A stretch of 64,000 nucleotides of DNA from Chloroflexota bacterium (GTDB lineage: Bacteria; Chloroflexota; Anaerolineae; Anaerolineales; Villigracilaceae): positions 27,487 through 91,486 of the forward strand of contig JAEWVF010000065.1 in the NCBI GenBank assembly GCA_023459215.1, written 5' to 3'. The notes under the pieces are model-generated. The model made no database searches, had not been told where the DNA came from, and was given only the letters and a program-made list of their open reading frames with translations. A program made the position numbers and the translations under genes. Positions 17,524 to 25,906 of the stretch are shown here, piece by piece (positions within the stretch are counted from its first letter, which is position 1; the number at the start of each line of letters is the position of its first letter).

Positions 17524-17552
17524 TTGACCGGGGGTTAAGCCGGGGCTAGAAT
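17524..17552 (+). promoter_or_regulatory. Promoter of superoxide dismutase
   Basis: TTGACC at 17524-17529 is separated by exactly 17 bases from TAGAAT at 17547-17552. This is a near-consensus housekeeping promoter, about 70 bases upstream of the sod start codon. Confidence 0.78.
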
Positions 17553-17620
17553 GACAGAGTAACATGTTAAATCACCCCTAACTAATCGTCAACCCTGACT
17601 AAAAATAGAAGGAGTATCCA

Positions 17621-18220
17621 ATGGCTTTCGAATTACCAAAACTTCCGTATGCTTATGAGGCGCTCGAGCCGTTTATCGACGCCCAGACCATGACCATCCA
17701 CCACACCAAGCACCACCAGGCTTATATCACCAACCTGAACGGCGCGCTCGAAAAAGCTCCCGAACTGGCTTCCTGGTCGCTGGAAGACCTGGTTGCCCGC
17801 CTGGCGGATGTCCCCGAAGCGGTGCGCGGCGTAGTCCGCAATCATGGCGGCGGCACCCTCAATCACAACATTTTCTGGGAAGTGATGGCTCCCAACGCTG
17901 GCGGTGAGCCGACCGGCGCGCTGGCCAAGGCGATTGAATCCGATTTTGGCGGCTTTGCCAATTTCAAGGCTGAGTTCGAGAAGGCCACTGTTGGCCGTTT
18001 CGGCTCCGGTTGGGCCTGGCTTGCCAAGCAGGGCAGCAAGCTGGTGGTGGTTTCGACTGCCAACCAGGATAACCCGCTGACCGACGGCTTGAAGCCGCTG
18101 ATGGGCATCGACGTTTGGGAACATGCCTATTACCTGAAATATCAGAACCGCCGCCCTGAATACGTTACCAACTGGTGGAATGTGGTCAACTGGGAAGAAG
18201 TTGCCCGTCGCCTGGGGTAG
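17621..18220 (+). CDS. sodA: Superoxide dismutase, Fe/Mn family
   Basis: Dismutates superoxide in the cytoplasm; 199 residues, the usual size. Metal ligands are visible: His27 in MTIHHTKHH, His in NHNIFWEVM, and Asp/His in GIDVWEHAYYLKY. The GGGTLNHNIFW region and NWWNVVNWEEV are family hallmarks. Iron and manganese forms cannot be separated with confidence. GAAGGAG is ideally placed before the ATG. A clear promoter sits upstream. Its presence next to ferredoxin suits an organism that meets oxygen but uses low-potential Fe-S chemistry. Confidence 0.95.
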   Translation: MAFELPKLPYAYEALEPFIDAQTMTIHHTKHHQAYITNLNGALEKAPELASWSLEDLVARLADVPEAVRGVVRNHGGGTLNHNIFWEVMAPNAGGEPTGALAKAIESDFGGFANFKAEFEKATVGRFGSGWAWLAKQGSKLVVVSTANQDNPLTDGLKPLMGIDVWEHAYYLKYQNRRPEYVTNWWNVVNWEEVARRLG

Positions 18221-18302
18221 TTTATTGGTATGCAAACAGCCGTATCCTGTCTAAGGTGCGGCTGTTTGTTTTGGAAATCACCTGTTTCGCGCCTTGGAAT
18301 CC

Positions 18303-18331
18303 TTGCGCCTGTTTGGCCGCATGGATATAAT
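18303..18331 (+). promoter_or_regulatory. Promoter of ferredoxin
   Basis: TTGCGC at 18303-18308, a 17-base spacer and a perfect TATAAT at 18326-18331. The start codon of the ferredoxin gene is about 40 bases downstream. Confidence 0.8.
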
Positions 18332-18371
18332 GAATTTACAGATTTCGCCAAAATCAGAAGGAGATTATGCT

Positions 18372-18770
18372 ATGACCCATGTCATTACCAGTCTTTGTTT
18401 GCGCGATAGCGGTTGTGTTGAAGTTTGTCCGGTGGAGTGCATCACCCCCGGCAAACCCCAGGAAGAGTGGCCCTGGTACTATATCGACCCGGATACCTGC
18501 ATCGATTGCGGCGCTTGCGTGCCGGAATGCCCATATGCGGCCATCTTCCCTGAAGATGAAGTTCCTGCGGCCTATACGGCCAAGGGCGGCGAGTTTATCA
18601 GCCGGATTGGGCTGGTCGGCCATTACGAGGCCACCAACCATCATGGTGAAAAGGTGGTGCTTGAGACTGCCAAACAGTTGGCTGCCGGCGAAGTGGTCGA
18701 TTTGACCCCCGATATCAAGCTGAACGCCGATTACTATTCCAAAGGCCCTGGCTACAGCGCCAAGGACTGA
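18372..18770 (+). CDS. Ferredoxin with two Fe-S cluster motifs
   Basis: A 132-residue electron carrier. The N-terminal half has cysteines in CLRDSGCVEVCPVECI and the second motif CIDCGACVPECPYAAIF. The pattern fits a 7Fe or 8Fe ferredoxin, with an extended first motif (C-x5-C-x3-C-x3-C) typical of [3Fe-4S]/[4Fe-4S] types. The C-terminal 70 residues, rich in acidic residues and ending GYSAKD, form an extension of unknown role. ATG at 18372 is chosen because AAGGAG precedes it and homology begins there. Promoter and strong terminator make it a single-gene unit. Confidence 0.88.
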   Translation: MTHVITSLCLRDSGCVEVCPVECITPGKPQEEWPWYYIDPDTCIDCGACVPECPYAAIFPEDEVPAAYTAKGGEFISRIGLVGHYEATNHHGEKVVLETAKQLAAGEVVDLTPDIKLNADYYSKGPGYSAKD

Positions 18771-18784
18771 TTTCTGCCAGAACG

Positions 18785-18829
18785 AAGACAAGACCCGCCA
18801 GAGCATGGCGGGTCTTGTCTTTTTTTTGC
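18785..18829 (+). terminator. Intrinsic terminator of ferredoxin
   Basis: AAGACAAGACCCGCC pairs with GGCGGGTCTTGTCTT around AGAGCAT and runs into eight Ts. One of the strongest terminators in the window. Confidence 0.93.
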
Positions 18830-18853
18830 TCTACCGCAATTATCGGGAATTTC

Positions 18854-18947
18854 ACCACTGAGACACACATGAGCCTGCGGCGCAGTGCAGGCGGAGTCCG
18901 CTGAGAAAACAGAATTAAAAACTCCGTGTTCTCGGTGTCTCAGTGGT
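18854..18947. repeat. Inverted repeat with ACCACTGAGACAC arms
   Basis: ACCACTGAGACAC (18854-18866) and its exact reverse complement (18935-18947) flank about 70 bases that contain no gene. A related pair, GCCACAGAGACAC, is found in the gyrA leader at 52761. Both look like members of one dispersed inverted-repeat family. Confidence 0.75.
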
Positions 18948-18962
18948 TATTCATTATTAATT

Positions 18963-18997
18963 CAAAGCCCTTTCCCGTCAAAACGGGAGAGCTTTTT
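18963..18997. terminator. Hairpin terminator near the kinase 3' end
   Basis: AAAGC..TCCCGT pairs with ACGGGA..GCTTTTTT. The T-run is on the plus strand, and the hairpin abuts the stop codon of the minus-strand kinase, so it may insulate the two converging units. Confidence 0.55.
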
Positions 18998-19596
18998 TAT
19001 AAACGCTTGATCTGTGCGATGATTTCGGGCAGGATTTCATGGTAATCTAGGGAGAGCCGCCCGGCATCGAAACGAACACTTTTGATTCCGCTTTCAGCGT
19101 GTAGCCAATCAGTTAAGTATCCGTCAATTGCGCTGATATCGTCGGCGCTGGCAATGTTGATTCGTTCGCGCTGCGCCAGCCTGTCGCGGATGACGGGGGT
19201 CGGGGCAACCAGGTGGATGACGAGGTCGGGGGCTGGCAGCGTGGCGCGGATGAAATCGTAGAAACGGCGACAAAGCTCAAGTTCCGGGTCGGTCAGGGAA
19301 CCGTGGGCATGGAAAAGGCGGGTAAAACCGTGAAAATCCTGGTCGAGGCCGCCATCCACCAGGCCGGGACATTGCCCTGCGCGCAACTCGCGTTCCTGTT
19401 CGGCGCGCAGCAGCAGGTAATCGATCTGGTTGGCCAGCCCGTAGCGCTTGTCGTTCTTGAACAGGGCCTGGAAGGGGCGTTCGGCGTGCTGTTCCAGGCC
19501 GAGGTTGAGTTCAACGGCTTGGGCCAGGGCGCGCGCCAGGCTGGTTTTTCCAACGCCGCTGGCGCCGACGATGGCGATGAGTGGGGATGGTTTCAT
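18997..19596 (-). CDS. Deoxynucleoside kinase-like protein
   Basis: A 199-residue P-loop kinase: GASGVGKTSLARAL at the N-terminus binds ATP, and LVIHLVAPTPVIRDRLAQR resembles the LID region with its arginines. The overall layout (P-loop, central acidic helix region NQIDYLLLRAEQER, C-terminal alpha/beta part) fits the dNK/thymidylate-kinase superfamily that phosphorylates deoxynucleosides for salvage. The DRS-type motif usual in dNKs is not evident (DQDFHGF occupies that region), so substrate and exact subfamily are open. Both GTG 19623 and ATG 19596 are in frame; neither has a strong ribosome site. Confidence 0.7.
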   Translation of the reverse strand: MKPSPLIAIVGASGVGKTSLARALAQAVELNLGLEQHAERPFQALFKNDKRYGLANQIDYLLLRAEQERELRAGQCPGLVDGGLDQDFHGFTRLFHAHGSLTDPELELCRRFYDFIRATLPAPDLVIHLVAPTPVIRDRLAQRERINIASADDISAIDGYLTDWLHAESGIKSVRFDAGRLSLDYHEILPEIIAQIKRL

Positions 19597-19631
19597 TTCT
19601 TGGTGGGAAGGGAAATGGAACACTCTTGACT

Positions 19632-20564
19632 TTAACGAACTTCGATTTGCAGAGATAAATCGGTTTCTACTGCTGTTAATCGTGTATTGTAAATCTCTAC
19701 AATCTCTTTCAAAACACTGAAAAAATCCTTTTTTTCATCGGTTGCCATTTCAATGATGTTCAATGCGATGAAACTTTCAATCGAGATAATTGTCAAATGT
19801 TGGTCAATGCCTTCATCTTGGGCAAGCACTCGCACTTTAGTTTCTTGTTCGCGTGGAATCAATAGGATTGGATGAAATCCGGCTTTCAGATTATCTATGC
19901 ATTTCCGCAAAACGTTTCTTGAAGGGGCCGCGGTAACGTGATAAATCAGATTTGAAACTGTAAAATCGCCCATTCTCTCAGTCTGTTTATCGGCGGCATG
20001 AGCAGGATGATTTGGAATATCAACATCTTGAAAACGCCTTGCCAATTTTGCGCCAACAAGTTGTTGTTCAACGATCCCGCCTGAGCGACCTTTTGCATTT
20101 TCTACAATTACGTTTATCCATGTTGCAGGTGCTTGCCGTCGGTCAAGATCAAGTTTTAGATTTTGGCGTTTTAGCCACTCATTAGCGAGATTACGCAAAA
20201 CATCAATGAGTTCAAGCAATAATGTATCGCGCTCTTTTATCGTGAGTTTTGCAAATTTATTACCCCACTCAAACATTTCAAACAGTCGTTGCCCGTCTTG
20301 GTGTCCTTGACGAGTTGTAATCTCTTTCAAATAACCGCTTGGAATTCCATAAGATTCGAGTATTTTGCCTAAACCTGAGCGCGCTCCGCTGACTTCGCCA
20401 CCTTGTGAGATAACAGCATCGCGCGAAACCGGGCTGTTCTTTTTCAAATGGTCAAATACAACTACACCCATCGCAACCGTGTTGCGGGAGATTTTGTTAT
20501 TGCGTGTGCATGTTTCGAGCCATTTTGCCAAAATATCATGGCTTTCTTGTCTCAATTTTTCCAC
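19632..20564 (-). CDS. DUF4928-like protein, probable restriction endonuclease
   Basis: A 310-residue protein resembling, by recall, the DUF4928 family found beside cytosine methyltransferases and thought to be restriction nucleases. Candidate features are the helical N-terminus (SRDAVISQGGEVSGARSGL), a possible nuclease core around PATWINVIVENAKGRSGG, and GDFTVSNLIYHVTAAPSR. The start is GTG at 20564, seven bases after AAGGAG. It overlaps vsr by 29 bases and lies last in the dcm-vsr block. The block is visibly AT-richer than its neighbours, which suggests horizontal transfer. Function is inferred from context rather than from a clear catalytic motif. Confidence 0.65.
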   Translation of the reverse strand: MEKLRQESHDILAKWLETCTRNNKISRNTVAMGVVVFDHLKKNSPVSRDAVISQGGEVSGARSGLGKILESYGIPSGYLKEITTRQGHQDGQRLFEMFEWGNKFAKLTIKERDTLLLELIDVLRNLANEWLKRQNLKLDLDRRQAPATWINVIVENAKGRSGGIVEQQLVGAKLARRFQDVDIPNHPAHAADKQTERMGDFTVSNLIYHVTAAPSRNVLRKCIDNLKAGFHPILLIPREQETKVRVLAQDEGIDQHLTIISIESFIALNIIEMATDEKKDFFSVLKEIVEIYNTRLTAVETDLSLQIEVR

Positions 20565-20967
20565 TTTTCAACTCCTTCAAGCGCGGCTTTAGTGTTTTAG
20601 CATCTTTTATTTCATGTTCCCAAATTCTGATAACTGCCCAGCCATCGCGACTTAATTGCTCATTGTAAGATTCTGCCAACTCAACATTGCGCTTAATCTT
20701 TCTTTCCCAGTATTCGTGATTTGTTTCAGGTAACTTGCGGCGGCAATATGGGCAACCATGCCAGAAGCAACCATCAACAAAAATAGCAATTTTCTGATTA
20801 AGAAATGCTATATCGGGTTTACCTGTAATATTTTTGACGTTCTTTTTCCATCCACTGATTCCCATTCCTGCAAGCATGGCAAAAAGCCTTTTTTCAAGCC
20901 TTGTGCCTTTGCTTTTAACAGCTTGCATTGTTCGTTTTCTCTCATCAGGTTTGAGGTTGTCGCTCAT
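20536..20967 (-). CDS. vsr: Very short patch repair endonuclease
   Basis: Nicks 5' of T in T:G mismatches left by deamination of 5-methylcytosine. The 143-residue protein shows DERKRTMQAVKSKGTRLE at the N-terminus, the catalytic region GKPDIAF, the hallmark FVDGCFWHGCP, and ERKIKRNVE followed by GWAVIRIWEHEI. These match Vsr closely, including the zinc-binding Cys/His set. The start at 20967 lies inside the end of the methyltransferase gene, so the two are coupled. This repair enzyme protects methylated sites made by its neighbour. Confidence 0.93.
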   Translation of the reverse strand: MSDNLKPDERKRTMQAVKSKGTRLEKRLFAMLAGMGISGWKKNVKNITGKPDIAFLNQKIAIFVDGCFWHGCPYCRRKLPETNHEYWERKIKRNVELAESYNEQLSRDGWAVIRIWEHEIKDAKTLKPRLKELKSGKIETRKP

Positions 20968-22135
20968 GTAATAAAAACCCAACTGGATGCAAAAGCACCT
21001 TTTCTGCCAGCGGATTCAAGATATTTTCAGCAATCCAAGAGATGGCTGGAACACAAACTGCGTCTCCAAAACCCGTGAGCGCCTGAACGCCATTTATTGA
21101 AATGTTATAACTGTCTGGAACGCCTTGTAAACGGGCGTATTCTCGCGGAGTCATTGCCCGCATTTTTATCTGACCTGCGCCCATTTCTATTAAGAATTGC
21201 TTTCCACTGCCGCCAATTGCAGTGCGCAAACAACCTGATAAATCATCGTCTCGAACTTCTGCTCTTTGCATACCTTCCCGTATTCGACGGTAAAAAGTTC
21301 TATATGAAATTTCATCTTTCGATTTTAGTTTTTCAACTCTTTCCCTGTGTGTACTAGCCATCATTTCAAGATGCCGATTTACTTCATCTTGAGACCACCA
21401 ACGTTTATTTGAATCATCCAAATTCTCAACAATGTTTGATAATCCTGATTTATTTACTGGCGGCGGTTCGGGAAGTTCGTTATAGAACCAGTGTAAATCT
21501 CGATTAGTGTCAATGCTTTTCTTTAACTGTTCTGAAAGCAATGATTTTGAACGTTGTAGGATTAAGTCAGGCGATGTTGGCGTAGTCACGAGTTTTGAGC
21601 CGATCAAAAAGACGCGCAAACGGCTTTGTGGCGTAAACCTTAATGCGTCCAAAACAAAAACATCGCAGAAATAACCTAAATCATTTAACGCCTTAACAGT
21701 TACTCTGAAATCTTTCCCGTTATTAGAATGAAGCCAACCCGGTACATTCTCAACCATAACCAAAGGCGGCGCAGAATCGCCTTGAGCTTTCAAAATATTG
21801 ATAAATCCCCAAAACGCGCTTGAATGACTGCCATTAATGACGCCGCTCATATTCCCTGCTAAAGAAAGGTCTACACAAGGAAAAGAACAGGTTGCTAAAG
21901 TTGTTGTTGGAATTTCAGCGGGATTAAGTTTGAAAATATCATCAATTTTGTAGTGTTCTTTTGCGTCAGGAAAGAACTCTTGATACATTTCAAATTTTTT
22001 TGGCGCAAAGTCGTTAGCAAAAACGACTTTCCAGCCAAAAGGCTGTAAGCCCATTCGCACAAGTCCGATACCTGCAAAATATTCCGCTACCGTTAATTGA
22101 GTTGTCTCAAATTCCATTTTTGCCATTCCAATCAT
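20945..22135 (-). CDS. DNA (cytosine-5) methyltransferase
   Basis: Adds methyl groups to C5 of cytosine within a recognition site that cannot be read from the sequence. The 396-residue enzyme has motif I (AEYFAGIGLVRMGL), motif IV with the catalytic Pro-Cys (TCSFPCVDLSLAG, Cys near 87), motif VI (MVENVPGW), motif VIII (QSRLRVFLIG), motif IX (TPREYARLQGVP) and motif X (GDAVCVPAI). PCQ is altered to PCV, which is tolerated in some members. The start could also be four or seven codons in. First gene of a three-gene restriction-modification block of lower GC than its flanks. Confidence 0.93.
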   Translation of the reverse strand: MIGMAKMEFETTQLTVAEYFAGIGLVRMGLQPFGWKVVFANDFAPKKFEMYQEFFPDAKEHYKIDDIFKLNPAEIPTTTLATCSFPCVDLSLAGNMSGVINGSHSSAFWGFINILKAQGDSAPPLVMVENVPGWLHSNNGKDFRVTVKALNDLGYFCDVFVLDALRFTPQSRLRVFLIGSKLVTTPTSPDLILQRSKSLLSEQLKKSIDTNRDLHWFYNELPEPPPVNKSGLSNIVENLDDSNKRWWSQDEVNRHLEMMASTHRERVEKLKSKDEISYRTFYRRIREGMQRAEVRDDDLSGCLRTAIGGSGKQFLIEMGAGQIKMRAMTPREYARLQGVPDSYNISINGVQALTGFGDAVCVPAISWIAENILNPLAEKVLLHPVGFLLHERQPQT

Positions 22136-22230
22136 AGAATTTTCGTGCTATGTCTATTATACGTCACAGAAGCGAAGATTTTAAATATGTATTTATTCCG
22201 CAAAAGGCAGGCTATCACTGAATAACAAAC

Positions 22231-22274
22231 TGGACGGATTTTCACAGATTAAAAAATCCGCGTAAATCCGTCCA
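22231..22274. repeat. Inverted repeat with TGGACGGATTT arms
   Basis: TGGACGGATTT (22231-22241) is repeated inverted at 22264-22274, with extra AAATCC words between and CATCTGTG after. It lies in the gap between the methyltransferase start and the glnS stop and may mark the edge of the inserted restriction block. Confidence 0.6.
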
Positions 22275-22306
22275 ATCCGTATCATCTGTGTTCTATTTCG
22301 AGAATC

Positions 22307-24010
22307 CTATTTGCCCTGCGCCTTGGCCCAACTGTCCTTCAACGTCACCGTGCGGTTGAAGACCGGCTGGCCGGGTTTGCTTTCCGGGTCGAGGCAGAAA
22401 TAGCCGGTGCGCTCGAATTGGATGTTATCGCCGGGTTTGGCTTCGCCCAGGGCCGGTTCGACAAAGGTGTTTGCCAGCGTGCTGAGCGAGTTGGGATTGA
22501 GAATTTCCTCCAGTTCACCGTCATCGGGCCGCTCGACGCTGAACAACTGCTCATACAGGCGCACTTCCGCCGGCAGGGCGTGTTGGGCCGAAACCCAGTG
22601 GATGGTCGATTTGACCTTGCGTCCATCGGGAGCATCGCCGCCTTTGGTGGCCGGATCGTAAGTGCAATGGACTTCAGTCACGTTCCCGGCCTCGTCCTTG
22701 ACCACATGCGTGCAGGTAATCAGGTAGGCGTAACGCAGGCGCACTTCGTTGCCGGGGAACAGGCGGAAGTATTTCGGTGGGGGCGTTTCGCGGAAATCAT
22801 CCTGCTCGATGTAGAGCACCTTCGAGAACGGCACTTTGCGCGTCCCAGCGGCGGGGTCTTCGGGGTTGTTGATGGCTTCCATCTCTTCGCTCTGACCTTC
22901 GGGGTAATTGTCGATGATCAGTTTGAGCGGATTGAGAACGGCCATGCGGCGCAGGGCGCGCTTGTTCAGTTCGTCGCGAATGACCGCTTCGAATTGGGCC
23001 ATTTCGACCCAGCTATCGTTTTTGGTTTCGCCCAGTCCGGTCACGAAGTTGACAATCGCCTCCGGCGGCACGCCGCGCCGGCGCAAGCCGCGCAGGGTGG
23101 TCAGGCGCGGATCGTCCCAGCCGCGCACCACGCCGGTTTCAACCAGTTTACGCAGTTTGCGCTTGCTCATCATCGCGTAGGTCAGGTTCAGACGTGAAAA
23201 TTCGATCTGGCGGCTGGGAAAAGCCTCCAGTTTTTCCAGGAACCACTCGTACAGCGGGCGGTGGATGATGTATTCGTTCGAGCACAGCGAATGGGTCACG
23301 CCTTCCATCGAGTCGTTCTGGCCGTGCGACCAGTCGTACATCGGGTAGATGTGCCATTTGTCGCCGGTGCGGTGATGATGGACGTTCATGATGCGGTACA
23401 TGACCGGGTCGCGCAGCAGGATGTTAGGGTGGGCCATGTCGATTTTGGCGCGCAGGACGCGGCTGCCCTCGGGGAATTCCCCGTTTTTCATCCGTTCCAA
23501 CAGGTCGAGGTTTTCCTCCACCGGGCGGTTGCGATACGGGGAATCGATGCCCGGCTTGAGCGCGGATTCGGTCTCGCTCCACTTCGTACCTTTGGGCAGC
23601 GTGCCACGGCTGGCGCTCATCTCTTCCTGGGTCTGATCGTCCACATACGCCAAACCCATTTTGATCAGGCGCACCGCCCAATCGTAGAGCAGGTCGAAAT
23701 AATCGGAGGCAAAGGTGACTTTCGCCCACTGAATGCCCAACCAGGCGGCATCCGCTTCGATGGCTTCCACGAACTCGGTGCCTTCCTTTGATGGGTTGGT
23801 ATCGTCGAAGCGCAGGTACAGTTCGCCGCCGAATTCCTTGGCGGTGAAATAATCGATCAGGAAAGCCTTGCAGTGGCCGATGTGCAGGTAGCCGTTCGGT
23901 TCGGGTGGCAGGCGGGTGCGCACATAGTTAAAACGTCCGTTTTTCAAGTCTTCGGCCACGGCCTCGCGGATGAAGGCGGGGATGCGGCTTGGGGTTTCGT
24001 TGGGTTCCAT
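22307..24010 (-). CDS. glnS: Glutaminyl-tRNA synthetase
   Basis: Charges tRNA-Gln with glutamine directly. The 567-residue class I synthetase has PPEPNGYLHIGHCKA (HIGH signature, residues 43-46), the KMSKS equivalent MMSKRKLRKLV near 280, and RFDDTNPSKE. The C-terminal anticodon-binding beta-barrels contain VLYIEQDDF and YFCLD. Size and order fit bacterial GlnRS. ATG at 24010 is chosen because AAAGGATG precedes it; the long upstream in-frame stretch has no homology. The leader to the divergent promoter is about 100 bases, without a recognisable T-box. Confidence 0.96.
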   Translation of the reverse strand: MEPNETPSRIPAFIREAVAEDLKNGRFNYVRTRLPPEPNGYLHIGHCKAFLIDYFTAKEFGGELYLRFDDTNPSKEGTEFVEAIEADAAWLGIQWAKVTFASDYFDLLYDWAVRLIKMGLAYVDDQTQEEMSASRGTLPKGTKWSETESALKPGIDSPYRNRPVEENLDLLERMKNGEFPEGSRVLRAKIDMAHPNILLRDPVMYRIMNVHHHRTGDKWHIYPMYDWSHGQNDSMEGVTHSLCSNEYIIHRPLYEWFLEKLEAFPSRQIEFSRLNLTYAMMSKRKLRKLVETGVVRGWDDPRLTTLRGLRRRGVPPEAIVNFVTGLGETKNDSWVEMAQFEAVIRDELNKRALRRMAVLNPLKLIIDNYPEGQSEEMEAINNPEDPAAGTRKVPFSKVLYIEQDDFRETPPPKYFRLFPGNEVRLRYAYLITCTHVVKDEAGNVTEVHCTYDPATKGGDAPDGRKVKSTIHWVSAQHALPAEVRLYEQLFSVERPDDGELEEILNPNSLSTLANTFVEPALGEAKPGDNIQFERTGYFCLDPESKPGQPVFNRTVTLKDSWAKAQGK

Positions 24011-24089
24011 CGAGTCATCCTTTTTGCGGGTGATGTTCCGGGTCAAAAACGCTTTTCCAGGTTTGGAAAAACAGTACATCCTGATGTCG

Positions 24090-24139
24090 ATTTGTGACCG
24101 GGACGGGTATAATTTCAATCAAATGATTGCCTATTATAC
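24090..24139. promoter_or_regulatory. Divergent promoter region of glnS and the 105-residue membrane protein
   Basis: A plus-strand TATAAT lies at 24108-24113, and an overlapping pair near 24132-24139 (TATAAT on minus, TATACT on plus) can serve both directions. The 21-base word beginning ATTTGTGACCGGG (24090-24110) recurs exactly at 25686, also ending in a TATA box. Confidence 0.55.
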
Positions 24140-24154
24140 TCTCAGGAGTGAGCC

Positions 24155-24472
24155 ATGAGTAACCCGCCCGAAAAACCAGCCTTCTATGGCACCTATTTTG
24201 ACCGCGATTCTGTCCTGCGCCTTGGGCGCTGGACCCGGATTGTGGCCTGGGGGATTTTTGCAGTCTATATTGTCCAGTTTGTCTATGAAACTGGCACAAA
24301 TCTCTATAACTCGTTCGTTGGCGGCTATCCGCTTGACTGGTTTTATGTTTTCTTCAATATCAGCCGCCCGTTCCAGGGCGCGATGATTCTGCTCGTCCTG
24401 CACATTTTGGCCAGCGCCCTGCTGATTTTGCTGGACATTGAAGACAATACCCGCCGGGCAGCGCGCAAATAG
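24155..24472 (+). CDS. Small membrane protein, function unknown
   Basis: A 105-residue protein with two hydrophobic helices: about 28-48 (VAWGIFAVYIVQFVY) and 73-95 (AMILLVLHILASALLILL). The N-terminus is charged and likely cytoplasmic, and the C-terminus ends in basic residues (RRAARK). AGGAG is well placed before the ATG. The serine hydrolase follows within 12 bases, so the two are probably co-transcribed. No family is recognised. Confidence 0.75.
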   Translation: MSNPPEKPAFYGTYFDRDSVLRLGRWTRIVAWGIFAVYIVQFVYETGTNLYNSFVGGYPLDWFYVFFNISRPFQGAMILLVLHILASALLILLDIEDNTRRAARK

Positions 24473-24483
24473 GGCCGGCGGCG

Positions 24484-25608
24484 ATGAAATTCAAAATAAT
24501 CCTGATAGTTTTGATTATCCTGCTGGTGCTGTGCGTGCTGGCGACCGCCCTGGTCGGTTATTCGAACTTGCGCTATACCTCCCAGAACGCAGTTTTGAAG
24601 TACATCAGCCAGCACCCCGCGGATATTGCGGTCGCCTGCTTTAATCCGGCCAATCCGCAGGCCGGGTTTTACCACAACACCGATCAGGCCTATCCGCTGG
24701 CGTCCACCTTCAAGGCTGTGATTCTGCTTGGTTATGCCGAGCAGGTTGCGGCTGGGGTTTTGGATCCGCAGCAGGAGATTCCGCTCACAGCGCTGGACGC
24801 CTACTATCTGCCCGGCACCGATGGCGGCGCGCATCCCGAATTTCTTAAAACCCTGGGCGAGGGCCGCACCAGCCTGACCCTGGCCGAAGCGGTGGATGGC
24901 ATGATGACCTACAGCTCGAATGCTGCCGCCGATTACGTTCTTTCGCGTCTTGAAACTGTGGATTGGGATGGGCTTTATCGCCGCCTGGGCCTGACGCAAA
25001 CCAGCCTGCCGCATTCCTACCTGGGCCTTTACCTTTACATCAACAACCACGAAACCGGTATCTACGATATGACCTCCCTCGGCCCGGAAGCGACCCTGGC
25101 CGAGCAGGTCCGCCTGGAGCAATTGTTTGTCACCGACCCGGCCTGGCGTGAAGTGGAGTTGATTTATGTTGCCAATTACACCAATCAGGCCGGCTTGGAT
25201 GTGCAAAAAGATGCCACTGCCAACTTTGGCGTGCGCTCCAGCGCAGACGATCTTGCCAAAATTATGCTGGCCCTTTATGACGCCCAAAACGAGAGTCTGT
25301 CTCCGGCTGCGCGCGAGGTGGCCCGCCAGTATTTGGAATGGCCGATGCGGCTTAATCCCGACAATGCCAAAACCTTTAAAACCCTGGCGGTTAAAGGCGG
25401 CTCCTGGCCGGCAGTGCTGACCTCCGCCTGGTACGCTGAGCCGCTCGACGCCGAACCGCGCATTCTGGTGGTTCTGTATCGCAACATGCCCGACGATTTC
25501 TGGAATGCCTGGGTGGCCGGTTTTAGCCAGCAGATGCTCGAAGTCAACGTGTTGACCACTGCCAATTGTGACCTGTATGCTGATGCGCTTGCGCCAACCG
25601 CGCCCTGA
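24484..25608 (+). CDS. Membrane-anchored serine hydrolase, class A beta-lactamase-like
   Basis: A 374-residue protein with an N-terminal hydrophobic anchor (residues 4-25) and an extracytoplasmic catalytic domain. The class A/DD-peptidase signature SxxK is Ser74-Thr-Phe-Lys77, SxN is Ser144-Ser-Asn146, and KGG near residue 303 stands for the KTG triad. Family members hydrolyse beta-lactams or act on peptidoglycan peptides. The long insertion between motifs and the variant KGG make true beta-lactamase activity uncertain. Start follows a weak GGCGGCG; translation may be coupled to the upstream small protein. Confidence 0.82.
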   Translation: MKFKIILIVLIILLVLCVLATALVGYSNLRYTSQNAVLKYISQHPADIAVACFNPANPQAGFYHNTDQAYPLASTFKAVILLGYAEQVAAGVLDPQQEIPLTALDAYYLPGTDGGAHPEFLKTLGEGRTSLTLAEAVDGMMTYSSNAAADYVLSRLETVDWDGLYRRLGLTQTSLPHSYLGLYLYINNHETGIYDMTSLGPEATLAEQVRLEQLFVTDPAWREVELIYVANYTNQAGLDVQKDATANFGVRSSADDLAKIMLALYDAQNESLSPAAREVARQYLEWPMRLNPDNAKTFKTLAVKGGSWPAVLTSAWYAEPLDAEPRILVVLYRNMPDDFWNAWVAGFSQQMLEVNVLTTANCDLYADALAPTAP

Positions 25609-25638
25609 TTTCTGCGCAGACGGCAAACGGGTTATATA

Positions 25639-25706
25639 ATACCCGCGGTCACAAATTGCGCTTTTATGCTTTTGTAAAAAGCGCAATTTGTGACCGGGAC
25701 GGGTAT
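25639..25706. repeat. Large inverted repeat with terminal TATA words
   Basis: ATACCCGCGGTCACAAATTG and CGCTTTT on the left (25639-25665) pair with AAAAGCGCAATTTGTGACC and GGGACGGGTAT on the right (25677-25706), leaving a loop of about 11 bases. The right arm repeats the 21-base word found in the glnS promoter region. It may act as terminator for the hydrolase unit, as a promoter pair, or both. Confidence 0.7.
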
Positions 25707-25736
25707 ACTTCATTGATAATTAGACATCTTGCATAA

Positions 25737-25834
25737 GTCCTGAGCGGAGCGTCCTTCGACTACGGGCGGCGCAAAATACGCTTCGCCCTCCTCTCAGGGC
25801 GGTGATATTTTATAAAAAAGCGAAGTCGAAGGAC
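25737..25834. repeat. Dispersed repeat, CCTGAGCGGAG/GTCGAAGG family
   Basis: GTCCTGAGCGGAGCG at the left end is mirrored by AGCGAAGTCGAAGGAC at the right end, with an inner copy TCCTTCGACTACGG..CGCCCTCCTCTCAGGG. This nested palindrome fills most of the space before plsX. Confidence 0.75.
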
Positions 25835-25906
25835 ATTTACAAGGCAACATGTTCACTTTTGCAAGAGGTCTATTGAAAGCAATTCAGCAAACACAGGAGT
25901 TATAAA

